From contig JBEBXK010000010.1 of assembly GCA_040391605.1 (NCBI GenBank), positions 43,443 to 107,442 on the forward strand: 64,000 nt of DNA. The letters run 5' to 3'. Below, piece after piece: positions 1 through 8,055 of this stretch. The DNA comes from Vulgatibacter incomptus_A. Lineage in GTDB: Bacteria; Myxococcota; Myxococcia; Myxococcales; Vulgatibacteraceae. The notes under the pieces were generated by a model. The model was not told where the DNA came from. It made no database searches and worked only from the letters and a program-made list of their open reading frames with translations. The position numbers were made by a program, and so were the translations under genes. Within the stretch, counting starts at the first letter, position 1; every line of letters starts with the position of its first letter.

Positions 1-1128
1 CTGGACGAAGACGGCGGGGCGGAACCGCTCGCCCTCGCCGGAGTTCAGCCGCGGCGACTCCAGGTGCTCATAGAGGATCTCCACACCTGAAGTGATGTGG
101 TGGTCTCCGAGCCGCACGGCGTGGACGGCGCTGGCCTCCCAGAGCTGCTCGCCCTGGATCTGGAGCTGATCCATCGCGCGGGATCCCCGCTGATCCTGGA
201 GGAGCTGGTTCTTCAGGTCGGTGAAGTGGAAGGCGAACTCGAGGGAGTGCTCGTCGCCGAGGGTGATCCCTGGCGCCAGCCGCAGCGAGAGGCTCTCGGT
301 GCGATCGCGCCTGTCGAAGATAGCACCGCCAGCGCCGAGATCGACGCCGGCCCGTTCGGCGGACATCCAGCCGACGTTCCCGACGATCCGCAGCGTCGAG
401 TTGAACGCATGATCCCCGCGTACATCCAGATCCCAATCGCTCCGGGCGCTGCCGCTGGTGCTCGGGAGGGCGTCGTCCAGCTGGAATGGCTCGCTGCGCA
501 GGAGGCCCGCCCCGACACGAAGCGAGGAGGACTCGCTGGCGATCGCCGAGCTCCCCCGGACCTCGTAGCCGTTGGCGCTGTCGCCGCGGAGCTGGGCGCT
601 GGCCTCCAGCGGCTTGCCACCCCCGCGCCGGGTCGTGATGTTGATCACGCCGCCCATGGCCTCGGAGCCATAGAGCGAGGAGCTGGCCCCCCGGACGACC
701 TCGACAGAGGCGATGCGGTCGGTGCTGATGCGAGAGAGATCGACGTTGCCGCGGGTGCGGCCGTTCATCCGCTGACCGTCGATGAGCACGAGGACGTGCT
801 GGCCCTGGAGGCCCTGGAGCCGCAGCCCCGCGCCGAAGGATCCGTCCCGGATGATCTCGACGCCAGGCTGGCTCTCGAGGAGGTCCGCGAGATCCCTCGC
901 GCCGGTGTCCTCGATCTCGCGGCGGGTGATCAGGAGGGTGTCGACCGGGGCGTCGTCCAGCCGCACCTCGACTCGCGAGCCGAGGACGACGACCTCGGGC
1001 AGCTCGGAGGAGATCCAGCCCGACTCCCGAGAGTCGGAGGTGTCCAGGTCGGCGGCCCACGCCGACGCGGGCAACGAAGCGACGGCGATCAGGAGGAGCA
1101 GGGATCGGGGGGGGAGAGGTCGCGACAA
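1..1128 (-). CDS. TonB-dependent outer-membrane receptor, N-terminal part (runs off the window)
   Basis: The reading frame is open from the window edge to a TTG at 1128; no ATG or GTG lies in frame after the upstream stop, so TTG is the only candidate start. The N-terminus is a signal peptide (LLLLIAVASLPASAWA). A TonB-box-like stretch and the plug follow: ELPEVVVLGSRVEV, then IEDTGARDLADLLE, VLIDGQRMNG, IASVEVVRGASSSLYGSEA and MGGVINI. These are hallmark plug-domain motifs. The family imports siderophores, haem, cobalamin or other ligands across the outer membrane using TonB energy; the substrate cannot be read here. About 375 residues are present, so most of the barrel lies outside. It lies 103 bp downstream of the Com-like gene and is probably co-transcribed with it under the palindromic site at 1441-1463. 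Confidence 0.93.
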   Translation of the reverse strand, partial: MSRPLPPRSLLLLIAVASLPASAWAADLDTSDSRESGWISSELPEVVVLGSRVEVRLDDAPVDTLLITRREIEDTGARDLADLLESQPGVEIIRDGSFGAGLRLQGLQGQHVLVLIDGQRMNGRTRGNVDLSRISTDRIASVEVVRGASSSLYGSEAMGGVINITTRRGGGKPLEASAQLRGDSANGYEVRGSSAIASESSSLRVGAGLLRSEPFQLDDALPSTSGSARSDWDLDVRGDHAFNSTLRIVGNVGWMSAERAGVDLGAGGAIFDRRDRTESLSLRLAPGITLGDEHSLEFAFHFTDLKNQLLQDQRGSRAMDQLQIQGEQLWEASAVHAVRLGDHHITSGVEILYEHLESPRLNSGEGERFRPAVFVQ

Positions 1129-1231
1129 AGTGGGCTCGAGGACGGCGGGTCCGGTCGGGGTTTCTCAAACCGGGCGCTGAGCTCGAGGCTTCGGGCCGCT
1201 GGGATTCGGGAGCCGAGGCTCGCCGATGCTT

Positions 1232-1417
1232 CTACGAATCGCCTCCCGAGGGGAGGAGGGAAGACTCCAGAGGGATGGTGAGCTGCCGCTTGCAGCGCCT
1301 GCACCGAAGCTCCACTCCGCTGGGTACGAGCTTGGCGACGAGGCTTCCGCAGAAGCAGCGGACCTCTTCCCCTTCTCGATCGGCGTCGTGGCCGGTGGTT
1401 GGCTTGGTGTTCCTCAT
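1232..1417 (-). CDS. small Com-like zinc-ribbon protein
   Basis: This 61-residue protein has a hydrophilic N-terminus followed by EVRCFCGSLVAKLVPSGVEL and then RCRRCKRQLTIPL. The second knuckle (CRRCKR) and the spacing match the phage Mu Com-like zinc-finger family, in which Com activates translation of the mom gene by binding mRNA. The first knuckle here is CxC, not CxxC. It is a likely nucleic-acid-binding or metal-binding regulator. The gene directly precedes the TonB-dependent receptor and carries the palindromic promoter, so it may be an iron-regulated partner of that receptor. The family assignment rests on motif pattern only. Confidence 0.7.
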   Translation of the reverse strand: MRNTKPTTGHDADREGEEVRCFCGSLVAKLVPSGVELRCRRCKRQLTIPLESSLLPSGGDS

Positions 1418-1428
1418 CGTTGGCAGCC

Positions 1429-1463
1429 TTGTAGCTGATGTTGAGATTCAGAGTCAATCTCAA
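1429..1463 (-). promoter_or_regulatory. promoter overlapped by a Fur-box-like palindrome
   Basis: TTGAGATT (1441-1448) and AATCTCAA (1456-1463) form a perfect 8-bp inverted repeat around a 7-bp spacer. On the minus strand TTGACT (1457-1452), a 17-bp spacer and CTACAA (1434-1429) make a sigma70-like promoter whose -35 lies inside the palindrome. The predicted start is only a few bases before the ATG at 1417, so the mRNA would be almost leaderless. The A/T-rich palindrome in front of a TonB receptor operon suggests a Fur-type operator. The regulator is inferred. Confidence 0.6.
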
Positions 1464-1611
1464 TCTGTAGGGATCGCGAACCCTTCGAGGGGCTCACGAA
1501 GATCGCCCGTGATTTCATGGAGATGCTGCGTGGGTTGATTCGCGCCGATCGTGGAGCCGCCGGCGTCTGGACGTGCCGCGCAGGCCCCTGCCTTCAGGAT
1601 CGCCCGATCTC

Positions 1612-2781
1612 TTAGAAGAAATCGCTCATCGCAGGGGCGGGGCCGGCGAAGGCGGTGGCGGCTGCCTCCAGGACGTGGTCCGCGCCCTCGGCGAGGCCGA
1701 TGAGGGCGAGCTGTCCAGGCGTAGAATACCCAGAGTAGAGGGCGGCGAGGCCCCGAACATGGACCTGGAAGAGGCCGTCGCCCCCAGCGCGTACCTCGCT
1801 CCGGCCGCCGTCGATCTCCGCCACGAAGCGGCCCTGGTTGGCGGGGAGCACCTCGTCGAAGACTTCGAGGTGGAGGCTGGTGGAGACGCCGGCCGGCCAG
1901 CCGCGGCCCTCGAGGGCCCGCCGCACGTCGAGGATTCGGAGCATCCACGCCTCCTGGAGCTCCACCCTCTGGCGCTGCTCGCGCAGCAACATCAGCAGCG
2001 GATCGGAGGCGCTCCCGTACCAGACCACCTCATCGGCCAGCGAGCGATGATCGCCGAGGAAGCTGAGCAGGGTGGTGGCGGCCTGCGGGGAGCTCACGGC
2101 CAGATCATCCACGTGGACCTCCTGGCGCTCGTCCGGGCGGTGCTCGCGGCGCAGATAACAATAGCCCTCGATCGTGCCCTGCCGCTCCACGACGTAGGCC
2201 ATTGGACGCGTGCGACGTTGGGGCGCCACGATGCGGTTCCAGAGGAGGGGTGAGCGATCCAGCGATCCCGATCGGAGGGCCGCCTGGCTGCGATAGAGGG
2301 CGCGGATCGCCGCGTCATCCTCGGGGCTGGCGTGGCGCAGCGCGAGGCTATGATCGCCCAGGGCCAGCTCGGAGGTCGGGATCCGGATCCGGAAGCGGCT
2401 GCCGCCCTGCTCGTAGCCCGCGCGCCGATAGAGCGGCTGGGTCGCGGCGTACAGGCAGGAGAGGGCGAAGCCCGAGGCGGCGAGATCGCCCACCGCCGCG
2501 CGCATCATCCGCGTGGCCACGCCCCGCCCCCGCACGGTGGGGTCGACGCCGACACCGGCGATCCCCGCCATAGGGACGCTCCTGCCGCCGAACCACTGGC
2601 CCATGGAGTAGACCAGGAGGCCTCCCGTGACCTGGCCGTCGTCGACGAAGACCCGGAAGTTCTCGTGGCCCACCGAAGCCAGCCATGCGTGGGCGTCGGG
2701 CAGCGCGACGCCAAAGGCCTGCGCCTCGATCGCCGCCAACGAGTCGATCTCGCTGTGGGTTGGAGCTCGGTATGCGTGCAT
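1612..2781 (-). CDS. Eis-like GNAT N-acetyltransferase with SCP2-type C-terminal domain
   Basis: This 389-residue protein is close to the usual size of the Eis (enhanced intracellular survival) family. The N-terminal GNAT fold shows AGIAGVGVDPTVRGRGVATR, which contains the acetyl-CoA pyrophosphate-binding RGRGVAT loop, followed by CLYAATQPLYRRAGYE. A second, degenerate GNAT region and a C-terminal SCP2-like region (RFVAEIDGGRSEVRAGGDG) complete the three-domain layout. In mycobacterial Eis a tyrosine near residue 126 and the C-terminal Phe carboxylate are catalytic; this protein also ends in Phe (MSDFF). It probably acetylates amines such as aminoglycosides or peptide lysines, with substrate unknown. 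GAGG lies 5-6 bp before the ATG. Confidence 0.85.
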   Translation of the reverse strand: MHAYRAPTHSEIDSLAAIEAQAFGVALPDAHAWLASVGHENFRVFVDDGQVTGGLLVYSMGQWFGGRSVPMAGIAGVGVDPTVRGRGVATRMMRAAVGDLAASGFALSCLYAATQPLYRRAGYEQGGSRFRIRIPTSELALGDHSLALRHASPEDDAAIRALYRSQAALRSGSLDRSPLLWNRIVAPQRRTRPMAYVVERQGTIEGYCYLRREHRPDERQEVHVDDLAVSSPQAATTLLSFLGDHRSLADEVVWYGSASDPLLMLLREQRQRVELQEAWMLRILDVRRALEGRGWPAGVSTSLHLEVFDEVLPANQGRFVAEIDGGRSEVRAGGDGLFQVHVRGLAALYSGYSTPGQLALIGLAEGADHVLEAAATAFAGPAPAMSDFF

Positions 2782-3118
2782 TCTTGACCTCGAGCAGGCG
2801 GCAATCCTGAGGCCGCCTCGCTCAGCCCGCAGTGGAAGAAGGCGCAGACTTTACCATCGCTCGACGGGAGGAGGGCCAGAGCCGCACAGCCGCGCCGTCA
2901 CCGAGGCAGCCGGAAACGGCGGCGGCCATCGCCAGGCCCTCCTCGAAGAGGGCTCGGGCTCCATCGTCGCCCCGCCGCAGGAGGGCCCGCGCAGCACGGC
3001 GGAAGGCGTCTCCCTCGTCGGATCCGGGGCGCTCGCTGGCGCCAGCCCCTTTGAAGACTGCGGTTGACTTGGCCTCCGATCGTGGACGAGAACGGCCTTC
3101 CTTACGGGAGGTTGCAAC
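2782..3118. other. 337-bp intergenic region
   Basis: This region separates the divergent Eis-like gene (-) and the acyl-CoA carboxylase gene (+). It holds an inverted repeat (GGCGGC at 2798-2803 and its complement at about 2812-2817) near the Eis start. TTGACT at 3064-3069 resembles a -35 for the carboxylase gene, but no convincing -10 follows at 17 bp. An open minus-strand frame (about 2822-3060) encodes a helical stretch (FRRAARALLRRGDDGARAL) but has no credible start or ribosome-binding site. I see no gene here. Confidence 0.5.
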
Positions 3119-4684
3119 GTGAGCCTGGAACCAGGAGCCAAGTCGAAGTCCCCCACCGCCGCCGCCGAGGCCATCGAGGAGTTGGAGGCCCGGATCCGCG
3201 AGGGAGGGGCGGCGCGTTACCACGAGAAGAACGCCTCGGTGGGCAAGCTCTTCGCGCGGGAGCGGATCCGTCTGCTCACCGACGAGGGCTCCTTCGTCGA
3301 GGATGGCCTCTTCGCAAATTGCGCGGATCCCGAGCTCCCCGCGGACGGCGTGATCACCGGGATCGCCCGGATCGACGGGCGTACGGTGGCGGTGATGGCC
3401 AACGACTCCACCGTGAAGGCCGGCTCCTGGGGCAAGCGCACGGTGGAGAAGATCCTGCGGATCCAGGAGCAGGCCAAGAGCCTGCGTTGTCCGCTCTTCT
3501 ATCTGGTGGACTCGGCGGGGGCGCGGATCACGGATCAGGTGGAGATGTTCCCAGGCCGCCGAGGCGCCGGCAGGATCTTCCTCAACGAGGTGGAGCTCTC
3601 GGGGATGGTGCCCCAGATCTGTCTGCTCTTCGGGCCGTCCGCGGCTGGGGGCGCGTATATCCCGGCCTTCTGCGACGTGCTGGTGATGGTGGAGGGCAAC
3701 GCGTCGATGTACCTGGGTTCGCCGCGGATGGCGGAGATGGTCATCGGCGAGAAGGTCACCCTGGAGGAGATGGGCGGGGCCAGAATGCATTGCTCGGTCT
3801 CCGGCTGCGGCGACGTGCTGGTGAAGTCGGAGCCCGAGGCCATCGAGTGGGCCCGCGAGTACATCTCGTTCTTTCCGCGAAACTGCGACGAGCAGCCGCC
3901 CCGGGCCGAGGCCCGAGCGCCGAAGGCCGGTGGGAAGACCATTGACGAGCTGATCCCGCTGGATCAGAACAAGCCCTTCAACGTGAAGCATCTGATCGCG
4001 GAGCTGGTGGACGAAGGCTCCATGGTGGAGGTCAAGAAGCTCTTCGCCCAGGAGATGGTCACCTGCCTGGCGCGCCTGGACGGCAGGCCTGTGGGGATCC
4101 TCGCCAACCAGAGCAACTACAAAGGCGGGGTGCTCTTCGTGGACTCGGCGGATAAGTCCGCCCGCTTCATCCAGCTCTGCGACGCCTTCAACATCCCGAT
4201 CATCTATCTGGCGGACGTCCCCGGATTCATGATCGGCACCAAGGTCGAGCGAGCGGGGATCATCCGCGCCGGCGCGAAGATGATCTCGGCGGTGTCGGAG
4301 GCGACGGTGCCGAAGATCAGCGTGATCGTGCGCAAGGCCTACGGCGCCGGCCTCTACGCCATGGGCGGGCCGGGCTTCGCCCCCGACTGCACCCTCGCGC
4401 TGCCCCAGGCGATGATCGCGGTGATGGGGCCGGAGGCGGCGGTGAACGCGGTCTTCTTCAACAAGATCCAGGAGAAGCCCGAGGCCGACCGCGCCGCCTA
4501 CGTCGAGGAGCTGCGCCGCGCCTACGAAGACGACATCGACGTGAAGAAGCTCGCCAGCGAGCTGGTGATCGACGGCATCGTCCCCAGCGCCCGCCTGCGC
4601 GCGGAGCTGATCGCTCGCCTGGACTACTATTCGGAGAAGGTCGTCGAGCGCCCGCGCAAGAAGCATTCGATCTATCCGGTCTAG
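3119..4684 (+). CDS. pccB: acyl-CoA (propionyl-CoA) carboxylase, beta/carboxyltransferase subunit
   Basis: The 521-residue length is typical of biotin-dependent acyl-CoA carboxylase beta chains. The N-terminal crotonase-like half has GARITDQVEMFPGRRGAG and GPSAAGGAYIPAFCD; the C-terminal half has DVPGFMIGTKVERAGIIRAG and ISVIVRKAYGAGLYAM, the two oxyanion-hole regions. It transfers CO2 from carboxybiotin to propionyl-CoA or a related acyl-CoA. The matching biotin/carboxylase subunit is not in this window. The GTG start has a good GGGAGG ribosome-binding site 7 bp upstream. With the acyl-CoA dehydrogenase and MeaB genes downstream, a role in propionyl-CoA or branched-chain amino-acid breakdown is likely; methylcrotonyl-CoA carboxylase beta is the main alternative. 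Confidence 0.92.
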   Translation: MSLEPGAKSKSPTAAAEAIEELEARIREGGAARYHEKNASVGKLFARERIRLLTDEGSFVEDGLFANCADPELPADGVITGIARIDGRTVAVMANDSTVKAGSWGKRTVEKILRIQEQAKSLRCPLFYLVDSAGARITDQVEMFPGRRGAGRIFLNEVELSGMVPQICLLFGPSAAGGAYIPAFCDVLVMVEGNASMYLGSPRMAEMVIGEKVTLEEMGGARMHCSVSGCGDVLVKSEPEAIEWAREYISFFPRNCDEQPPRAEARAPKAGGKTIDELIPLDQNKPFNVKHLIAELVDEGSMVEVKKLFAQEMVTCLARLDGRPVGILANQSNYKGGVLFVDSADKSARFIQLCDAFNIPIIYLADVPGFMIGTKVERAGIIRAGAKMISAVSEATVPKISVIVRKAYGAGLYAMGGPGFAPDCTLALPQAMIAVMGPEAAVNAVFFNKIQEKPEADRAAYVEELRRAYEDDIDVKKLASELVIDGIVPSARLRAELIARLDYYSEKVVERPRKKHSIYPV

Positions 4685-4789
4685 AATCGTATCGACGGCT
4701 CTCACCGACAGCTGAGACCTCGTAGCGCCAGCTCGAGGGCAACGCCTTCGGGGAGTTCTCAGCCCTCCACTTCATCCGTAGAGAGAACC

Positions 4790-5929
4790 ATGGACTTTCA
4801 GCTACCCGAAGATCTCGTCGCCTTGCAGAAGACCGTCCGCAGCTTCTGTGAGTCGGAGGTGAAGCCCTTCGCCCGTGAGTGGGACGAGGAGGAGAGCTAT
4901 CCCGCCGAGACCGTACGCAAGTTCGGTGAGCTAGGGCTCCTGGGCATGGGCGTCCCCGAGGAGTACGGTGGGGTGGGGCTGTCTGCCCTGGGCATCGCCA
5001 CGGTGGTCGAGGAGGTGGCGCGCTACGATGGCTCCCTGGCGCTGACCGTCGCGTCGCATAACGGCCTCTGCACGAACCACATCCGATCCTTCGCAAGCGA
5101 TGAGCTGAAGGAGAGGTGGCTGCCCAAGCTCGCGACCGGCGAGGCGATGGGGGCGTGGGCTCTCTCCGAACCCGGCTCGGGATCGGACGCCGCTGGGCTG
5201 CTGACCACCGCGGTGCGCCAAGGCGACAAGTGGATCCTGAACGGCACCAAGATGTGGATCACCCAGGGGACCGTAGGCGGCGTCTACGTCGTGCTCGCCT
5301 CCACCGACAAGGCCAAGCGGCAGAAGGGGATCACGGCCTTCGTGGTGGAGCCGGGGACGCCGGGATTCAAGACGGTGCCGGTGAAGCATAAGATGGGGAT
5401 GCGCTCGTCGGATACGGCCGAGCTGGTCTTCGAGAACTGCGAGATCCCGGACTCCAATCGGGTGGGCGAGGTGGATCGGGGCTTCATCGACACCCTGCAG
5501 ATCCTCGACAAGGGCCGGATCACCATCGGCGCCCTGGCAGTGGGACTGGGGCGTGGGGCCCTGGAGGAGTCCATGGCCTACGCCCAGGATCGCCAGGCCT
5601 TCGGCCATCCGATCTCGGACTTCCAGGCGATCCGCTTCATGATCGCGGATATGAAGACGGAGAATGAGGCCTCGCGGCTGCTGGTGCAGCGCGCCGCCTC
5701 GCTGGCGGATCAGGGGCGGCGCTACGGCAAGGAGGCCTCGATGGCGAAGGTCTTCGCGTCGGAGGCGGCGACCCGGGCCTGCAACCAGGCGATCCAGATC
5801 CACGGCGGCTACGGCTACACCAAGGAGTTCCCGGTGGAGCGCTACCTGCGCGACGCGAAGCTCTGCGAGATCGGTGAGGGCACCAGCGAGGTCCAGCGGA
5901 TGGTGATCAGCCGAGAGGTCCTCCGCTAG
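4790..5929 (+). CDS. acyl-CoA dehydrogenase (short/branched-chain type)
   Basis: This 379-residue FAD-dependent dehydrogenase introduces the alpha-beta double bond in acyl-CoA and passes electrons to ETF. It shows the family signatures GAWALSEPGSGSDAAG and WILNGTKMWITQG (FAD/substrate region), IQIHGGYGYTKEFPVERYLR, and IGEGTSEVQRMVI, where the Glu of EGTSE is the catalytic base position in short- and medium-chain enzymes. It follows the carboxylase gene after 105 bp and its stop codon abuts the MeaB start, so the two are probably translationally coupled. The exact acyl substrate cannot be assigned; butyryl- or isobutyryl-type is plausible from the alignment pattern. Confidence 0.94.
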   Translation: MDFQLPEDLVALQKTVRSFCESEVKPFAREWDEEESYPAETVRKFGELGLLGMGVPEEYGGVGLSALGIATVVEEVARYDGSLALTVASHNGLCTNHIRSFASDELKERWLPKLATGEAMGAWALSEPGSGSDAAGLLTTAVRQGDKWILNGTKMWITQGTVGGVYVVLASTDKAKRQKGITAFVVEPGTPGFKTVPVKHKMGMRSSDTAELVFENCEIPDSNRVGEVDRGFIDTLQILDKGRITIGALAVGLGRGALEESMAYAQDRQAFGHPISDFQAIRFMIADMKTENEASRLLVQRAASLADQGRRYGKEASMAKVFASEAATRACNQAIQIHGGYGYTKEFPVERYLRDAKLCEIGEGTSEVQRMVISREVLR

Positions 5930-6970
5930 ATGGCGAAGGTCGCGCGAGGCGTGGAGTCGAAGGAGGCCATCGCTGCCCGGGTCCGCGCCGGCGAGGTGCG
6001 GGCGGCGGCGCGGCTGATGCGCGGGCTGGACGACGAGGATCCAGCCGCCATCGAGGTGCTGCGCACCCTCTATCCCCACACCGGCAACGCCTATGTGATC
6101 GGGATCACCGGCAGCCCTGGCGCGGGCAAGTCGAGCATCACGGATCGGCTGATTGGTCGCTACCGCAAACTCGGGAAGACGGTGGGGGTGGTGGCGGTGG
6201 ATCCCACCAGCCCGTTCTCCGGCGGCGCGATCCTGGGGGATCGGATCCGCATGCAGGATCACGCGTTGGATCCTGGCGTCTTCATCCGATCGCTGGCCAC
6301 CCGTGGATCCCTCGGCGGCCTCTCCCGCGCCACCTCGGACATCAGCCGGGTGATGGACGCCATGGGCAAGGACGTGATCCTCATCGAGACGGTGGGGGTG
6401 GGGCAGGACGAGATCGACATCGCGTCGCTGGCCCATACGACGGTGGTGGTGGTGGTGCCGGGGATGGGCGACGACATCCAGGCGATCAAGGCGGGGATCC
6501 TGGAGGTGGCGGATATCTTCGCCATCAACAAGGCCGACAGGCCGGGGGCCCACCGTACCGAGCGCGAGCTCCAGTCGATGATCGAGCTGCGCCACGTGAC
6601 CATGCCGGCGGAGCATGACTCGCTGCATCACTTCCACGCCCAGACCCCTGCCGCGGCGCGCTCGGACGACTTCAGCTGGGAGCCGCCCATCGTCAAGACG
6701 ATCGCGACGACGGATAAGGGCTTCGACGTCCTGGTGGAGACGGTCGACAAGCATCGCGCCCACCTGGAGAAGGCGGGGGGCAGGCTCGCCCGAGAGGCGA
6801 CCCGCGCCCGGGCCGAGTTCCTCGCCATCCTCCGGGATCGCCTGGTGAAGTCGGCCCTTCAGCGGATCGCCCAGGAGCAGGGGGAGCTCGACGAGCTGGC
6901 CACCCGGATCGCCCGCAAGGAGACCGATCCCTACGCGCTGGTCGACGAGATCGCCGCGCGCCTCCGATAG
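5930..6970 (+). CDS. meaB: MeaB/ArgK-family GTPase, methylmalonyl-CoA mutase chaperone
   Basis: This 346-residue G3E P-loop GTPase has a Walker A in GITGSPGAGKSS, an RIRMQDHALDPGVFIRS segment typical of MeaB, IETVGVGQDEIDIA, and the base-recognition NKADRPGA. MeaB protects and gates loading of adenosylcobalamin into methylmalonyl-CoA mutase. The ATG directly follows the TAG of the acyl-CoA dehydrogenase with no gap. The mutase itself is not nearby, but carboxylase, dehydrogenase and MeaB together point to the propionyl-CoA to methylmalonyl-CoA to succinyl-CoA route. It was formerly called ArgK (arginine/ornithine transport), a name now considered wrong for this family. Confidence 0.94.
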   Translation: MAKVARGVESKEAIAARVRAGEVRAAARLMRGLDDEDPAAIEVLRTLYPHTGNAYVIGITGSPGAGKSSITDRLIGRYRKLGKTVGVVAVDPTSPFSGGAILGDRIRMQDHALDPGVFIRSLATRGSLGGLSRATSDISRVMDAMGKDVILIETVGVGQDEIDIASLAHTTVVVVVPGMGDDIQAIKAGILEVADIFAINKADRPGAHRTERELQSMIELRHVTMPAEHDSLHHFHAQTPAAARSDDFSWEPPIVKTIATTDKGFDVLVETVDKHRAHLEKAGGRLAREATRARAEFLAILRDRLVKSALQRIAQEQGELDELATRIARKETDPYALVDEIAARLR

Positions 6971-7078
6971 ACGAGCCGCCGGTCGGGCCCCTGAGGGGAC
7001 CGCCGGAGCTCATGCGGGAGCGATCTCTTCAGCTCGCGCTCTCCTCGAGAGGGCGCATCGACCTTGGCGCGCCTCCGG

Positions 7079-7108
7079 GCGCTCGCGACCGCAAGGCTCC
7101 GCGAGCGC
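7079..7108. terminator. hairpin between convergent genes
   Basis: A perfect 9-bp inverted repeat (GCGCTCGCG at 7079-7087 and CGCGAGCGC at 7100-7108, 12-nt loop) lies just beyond the stop of the DUF481-type gene and after meaB. There is no T-tract, so it may end or protect transcripts rather than act as a classical intrinsic terminator. A second small hairpin (CCCC-TGA-GGGG) sits at 6988-6998, just after the meaB stop. Confidence 0.5.
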
Positions 7109-7116
7109 GTCGCGTT

Positions 7117-7965
7117 CTACAGGCTGACCACCAGCCCTGCCGTGAGGAGGTAGTCGCTCTTCTTGAGGGCGGGCTCCTGGACCGGCGGCGCGTTCTCGAA
7201 GTGGTGGGAGGCGGTGAGCTTGAGGGCGAAGCCCTCCGCGATGGAGGCCGCCACGTAGACCGAGGAGTTGACCACGACGTTGCTGGTGTCGACGAAGTCC
7301 TGGATGTACTCGACGTCCACACCCGTGGTCGCCGTCTTGCTCAGGGCGTGGAGGTAGTGGGCGGCAGCGCGGGCCGCGTAGATCTTCCGATGGTTCTGGT
7401 CGAGGACGGCATCGGGTTCGGAGTTGGGCGGGAGGACGAAGTCCTCGCGGGCACCGTAGCCGCCGAGCTCGAGGCGCAGGCGGTTGGTCACGAGGTCGGC
7501 CTTCTCCGCGTCGCGGGTCTCCCACGCGAGGTAGGCCGCGCCGAGCTGCCCCGAGAGCCGGCGGTCCAGGCCGGCGAAAGGGTTGCGGGCGATCTCACCG
7601 GCGGCGAAGATCGAGAATCGCTGAGAGACGAAGCGATCCACCCGCTCGGAGAGGGACCAGCTGTTGGCGGTGACGATCTCCCGGGACTTCTCATAGAGCG
7701 CGCGGGCTCTGGTCTCCAGGACCCAATCCGTGGCCGGGACGATGATCACGCGGACGTCGCCGTTGATGTGGAAGGTGTCGGTGTTGCCCTTGGCGAGGGC
7801 GGTGCCAAGCTCTCCGATCAGCTGGAGCGTCCGATCCGTCTCGGGGGACCTCTCGGCTACCGCCTGCTCCTTGGTGCGTGTCTCCAACTCGTTGACAGGG
7901 AGTGCCTGGGCCCAGGCGGCGCCTGCGACGGTCAGGGTCAGGGTGGCCGGAAGCAGTCTTCTCAT
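7117..7965 (-). CDS. DUF481-type outer-membrane beta-barrel protein
   Basis: The ATG at 7965 gives 282 residues starting with a clear signal peptide (RRLLPATLTLTVAGAAWAQA) and has AGGA upstream; an earlier in-frame start would bury the signal peptide. The mature part alternates short polar and aromatic strands, for example FHINGDVRVIIVPATDW, LGAAYLAWETRDAEKADLV, RLRLELGGYGARED and the terminal YLLTAGLVVSL, as in DUF481/YdiY-type barrels built from salt- or stress-induced outer-membrane proteins. Function is unknown. It is transcribed divergently from rnc and convergently to meaB. Confidence 0.7.
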   Translation of the reverse strand: MRRLLPATLTLTVAGAAWAQALPVNELETRTKEQAVAERSPETDRTLQLIGELGTALAKGNTDTFHINGDVRVIIVPATDWVLETRARALYEKSREIVTANSWSLSERVDRFVSQRFSIFAAGEIARNPFAGLDRRLSGQLGAAYLAWETRDAEKADLVTNRLRLELGGYGAREDFVLPPNSEPDAVLDQNHRKIYAARAAAHYLHALSKTATTGVDVEYIQDFVDTSNVVVNSSVYVAASIAEGFALKLTASHHFENAPPVQEPALKKSDYLLTAGLVVSL

Positions 7966-8055
7966 GATTCCTCGAGGGTTGTAGGCTCGACTCGAACGTC
8001 GAGATTGTTCGATACTGAGCGTCCATAGCAGAAAGGGCAGGGAGGTGGGCCTTCG

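Noticed and set aside
97..1281. Long plus-strand open frame opposite the TonB receptor
   Set aside because: It lies antisense to a frame with clear plug-domain motifs; its own translation has no recognisable motifs and reflects GC-rich codon bias.
2822..4705. Long minus-strand frame across the acyl-CoA carboxylase gene, whose tail looks protein-like between 2822 and 3060
   Set aside because: Most of it is antisense to the carboxylase; the tail has no credible start or ribosome-binding site.
4931..6763. 610-codon minus-strand frame opposite the dehydrogenase and meaB
   Set aside because: Both plus-strand genes have intact family motifs; the opposite frame is His/Arg/Leu-rich, typical of an antisense shadow.
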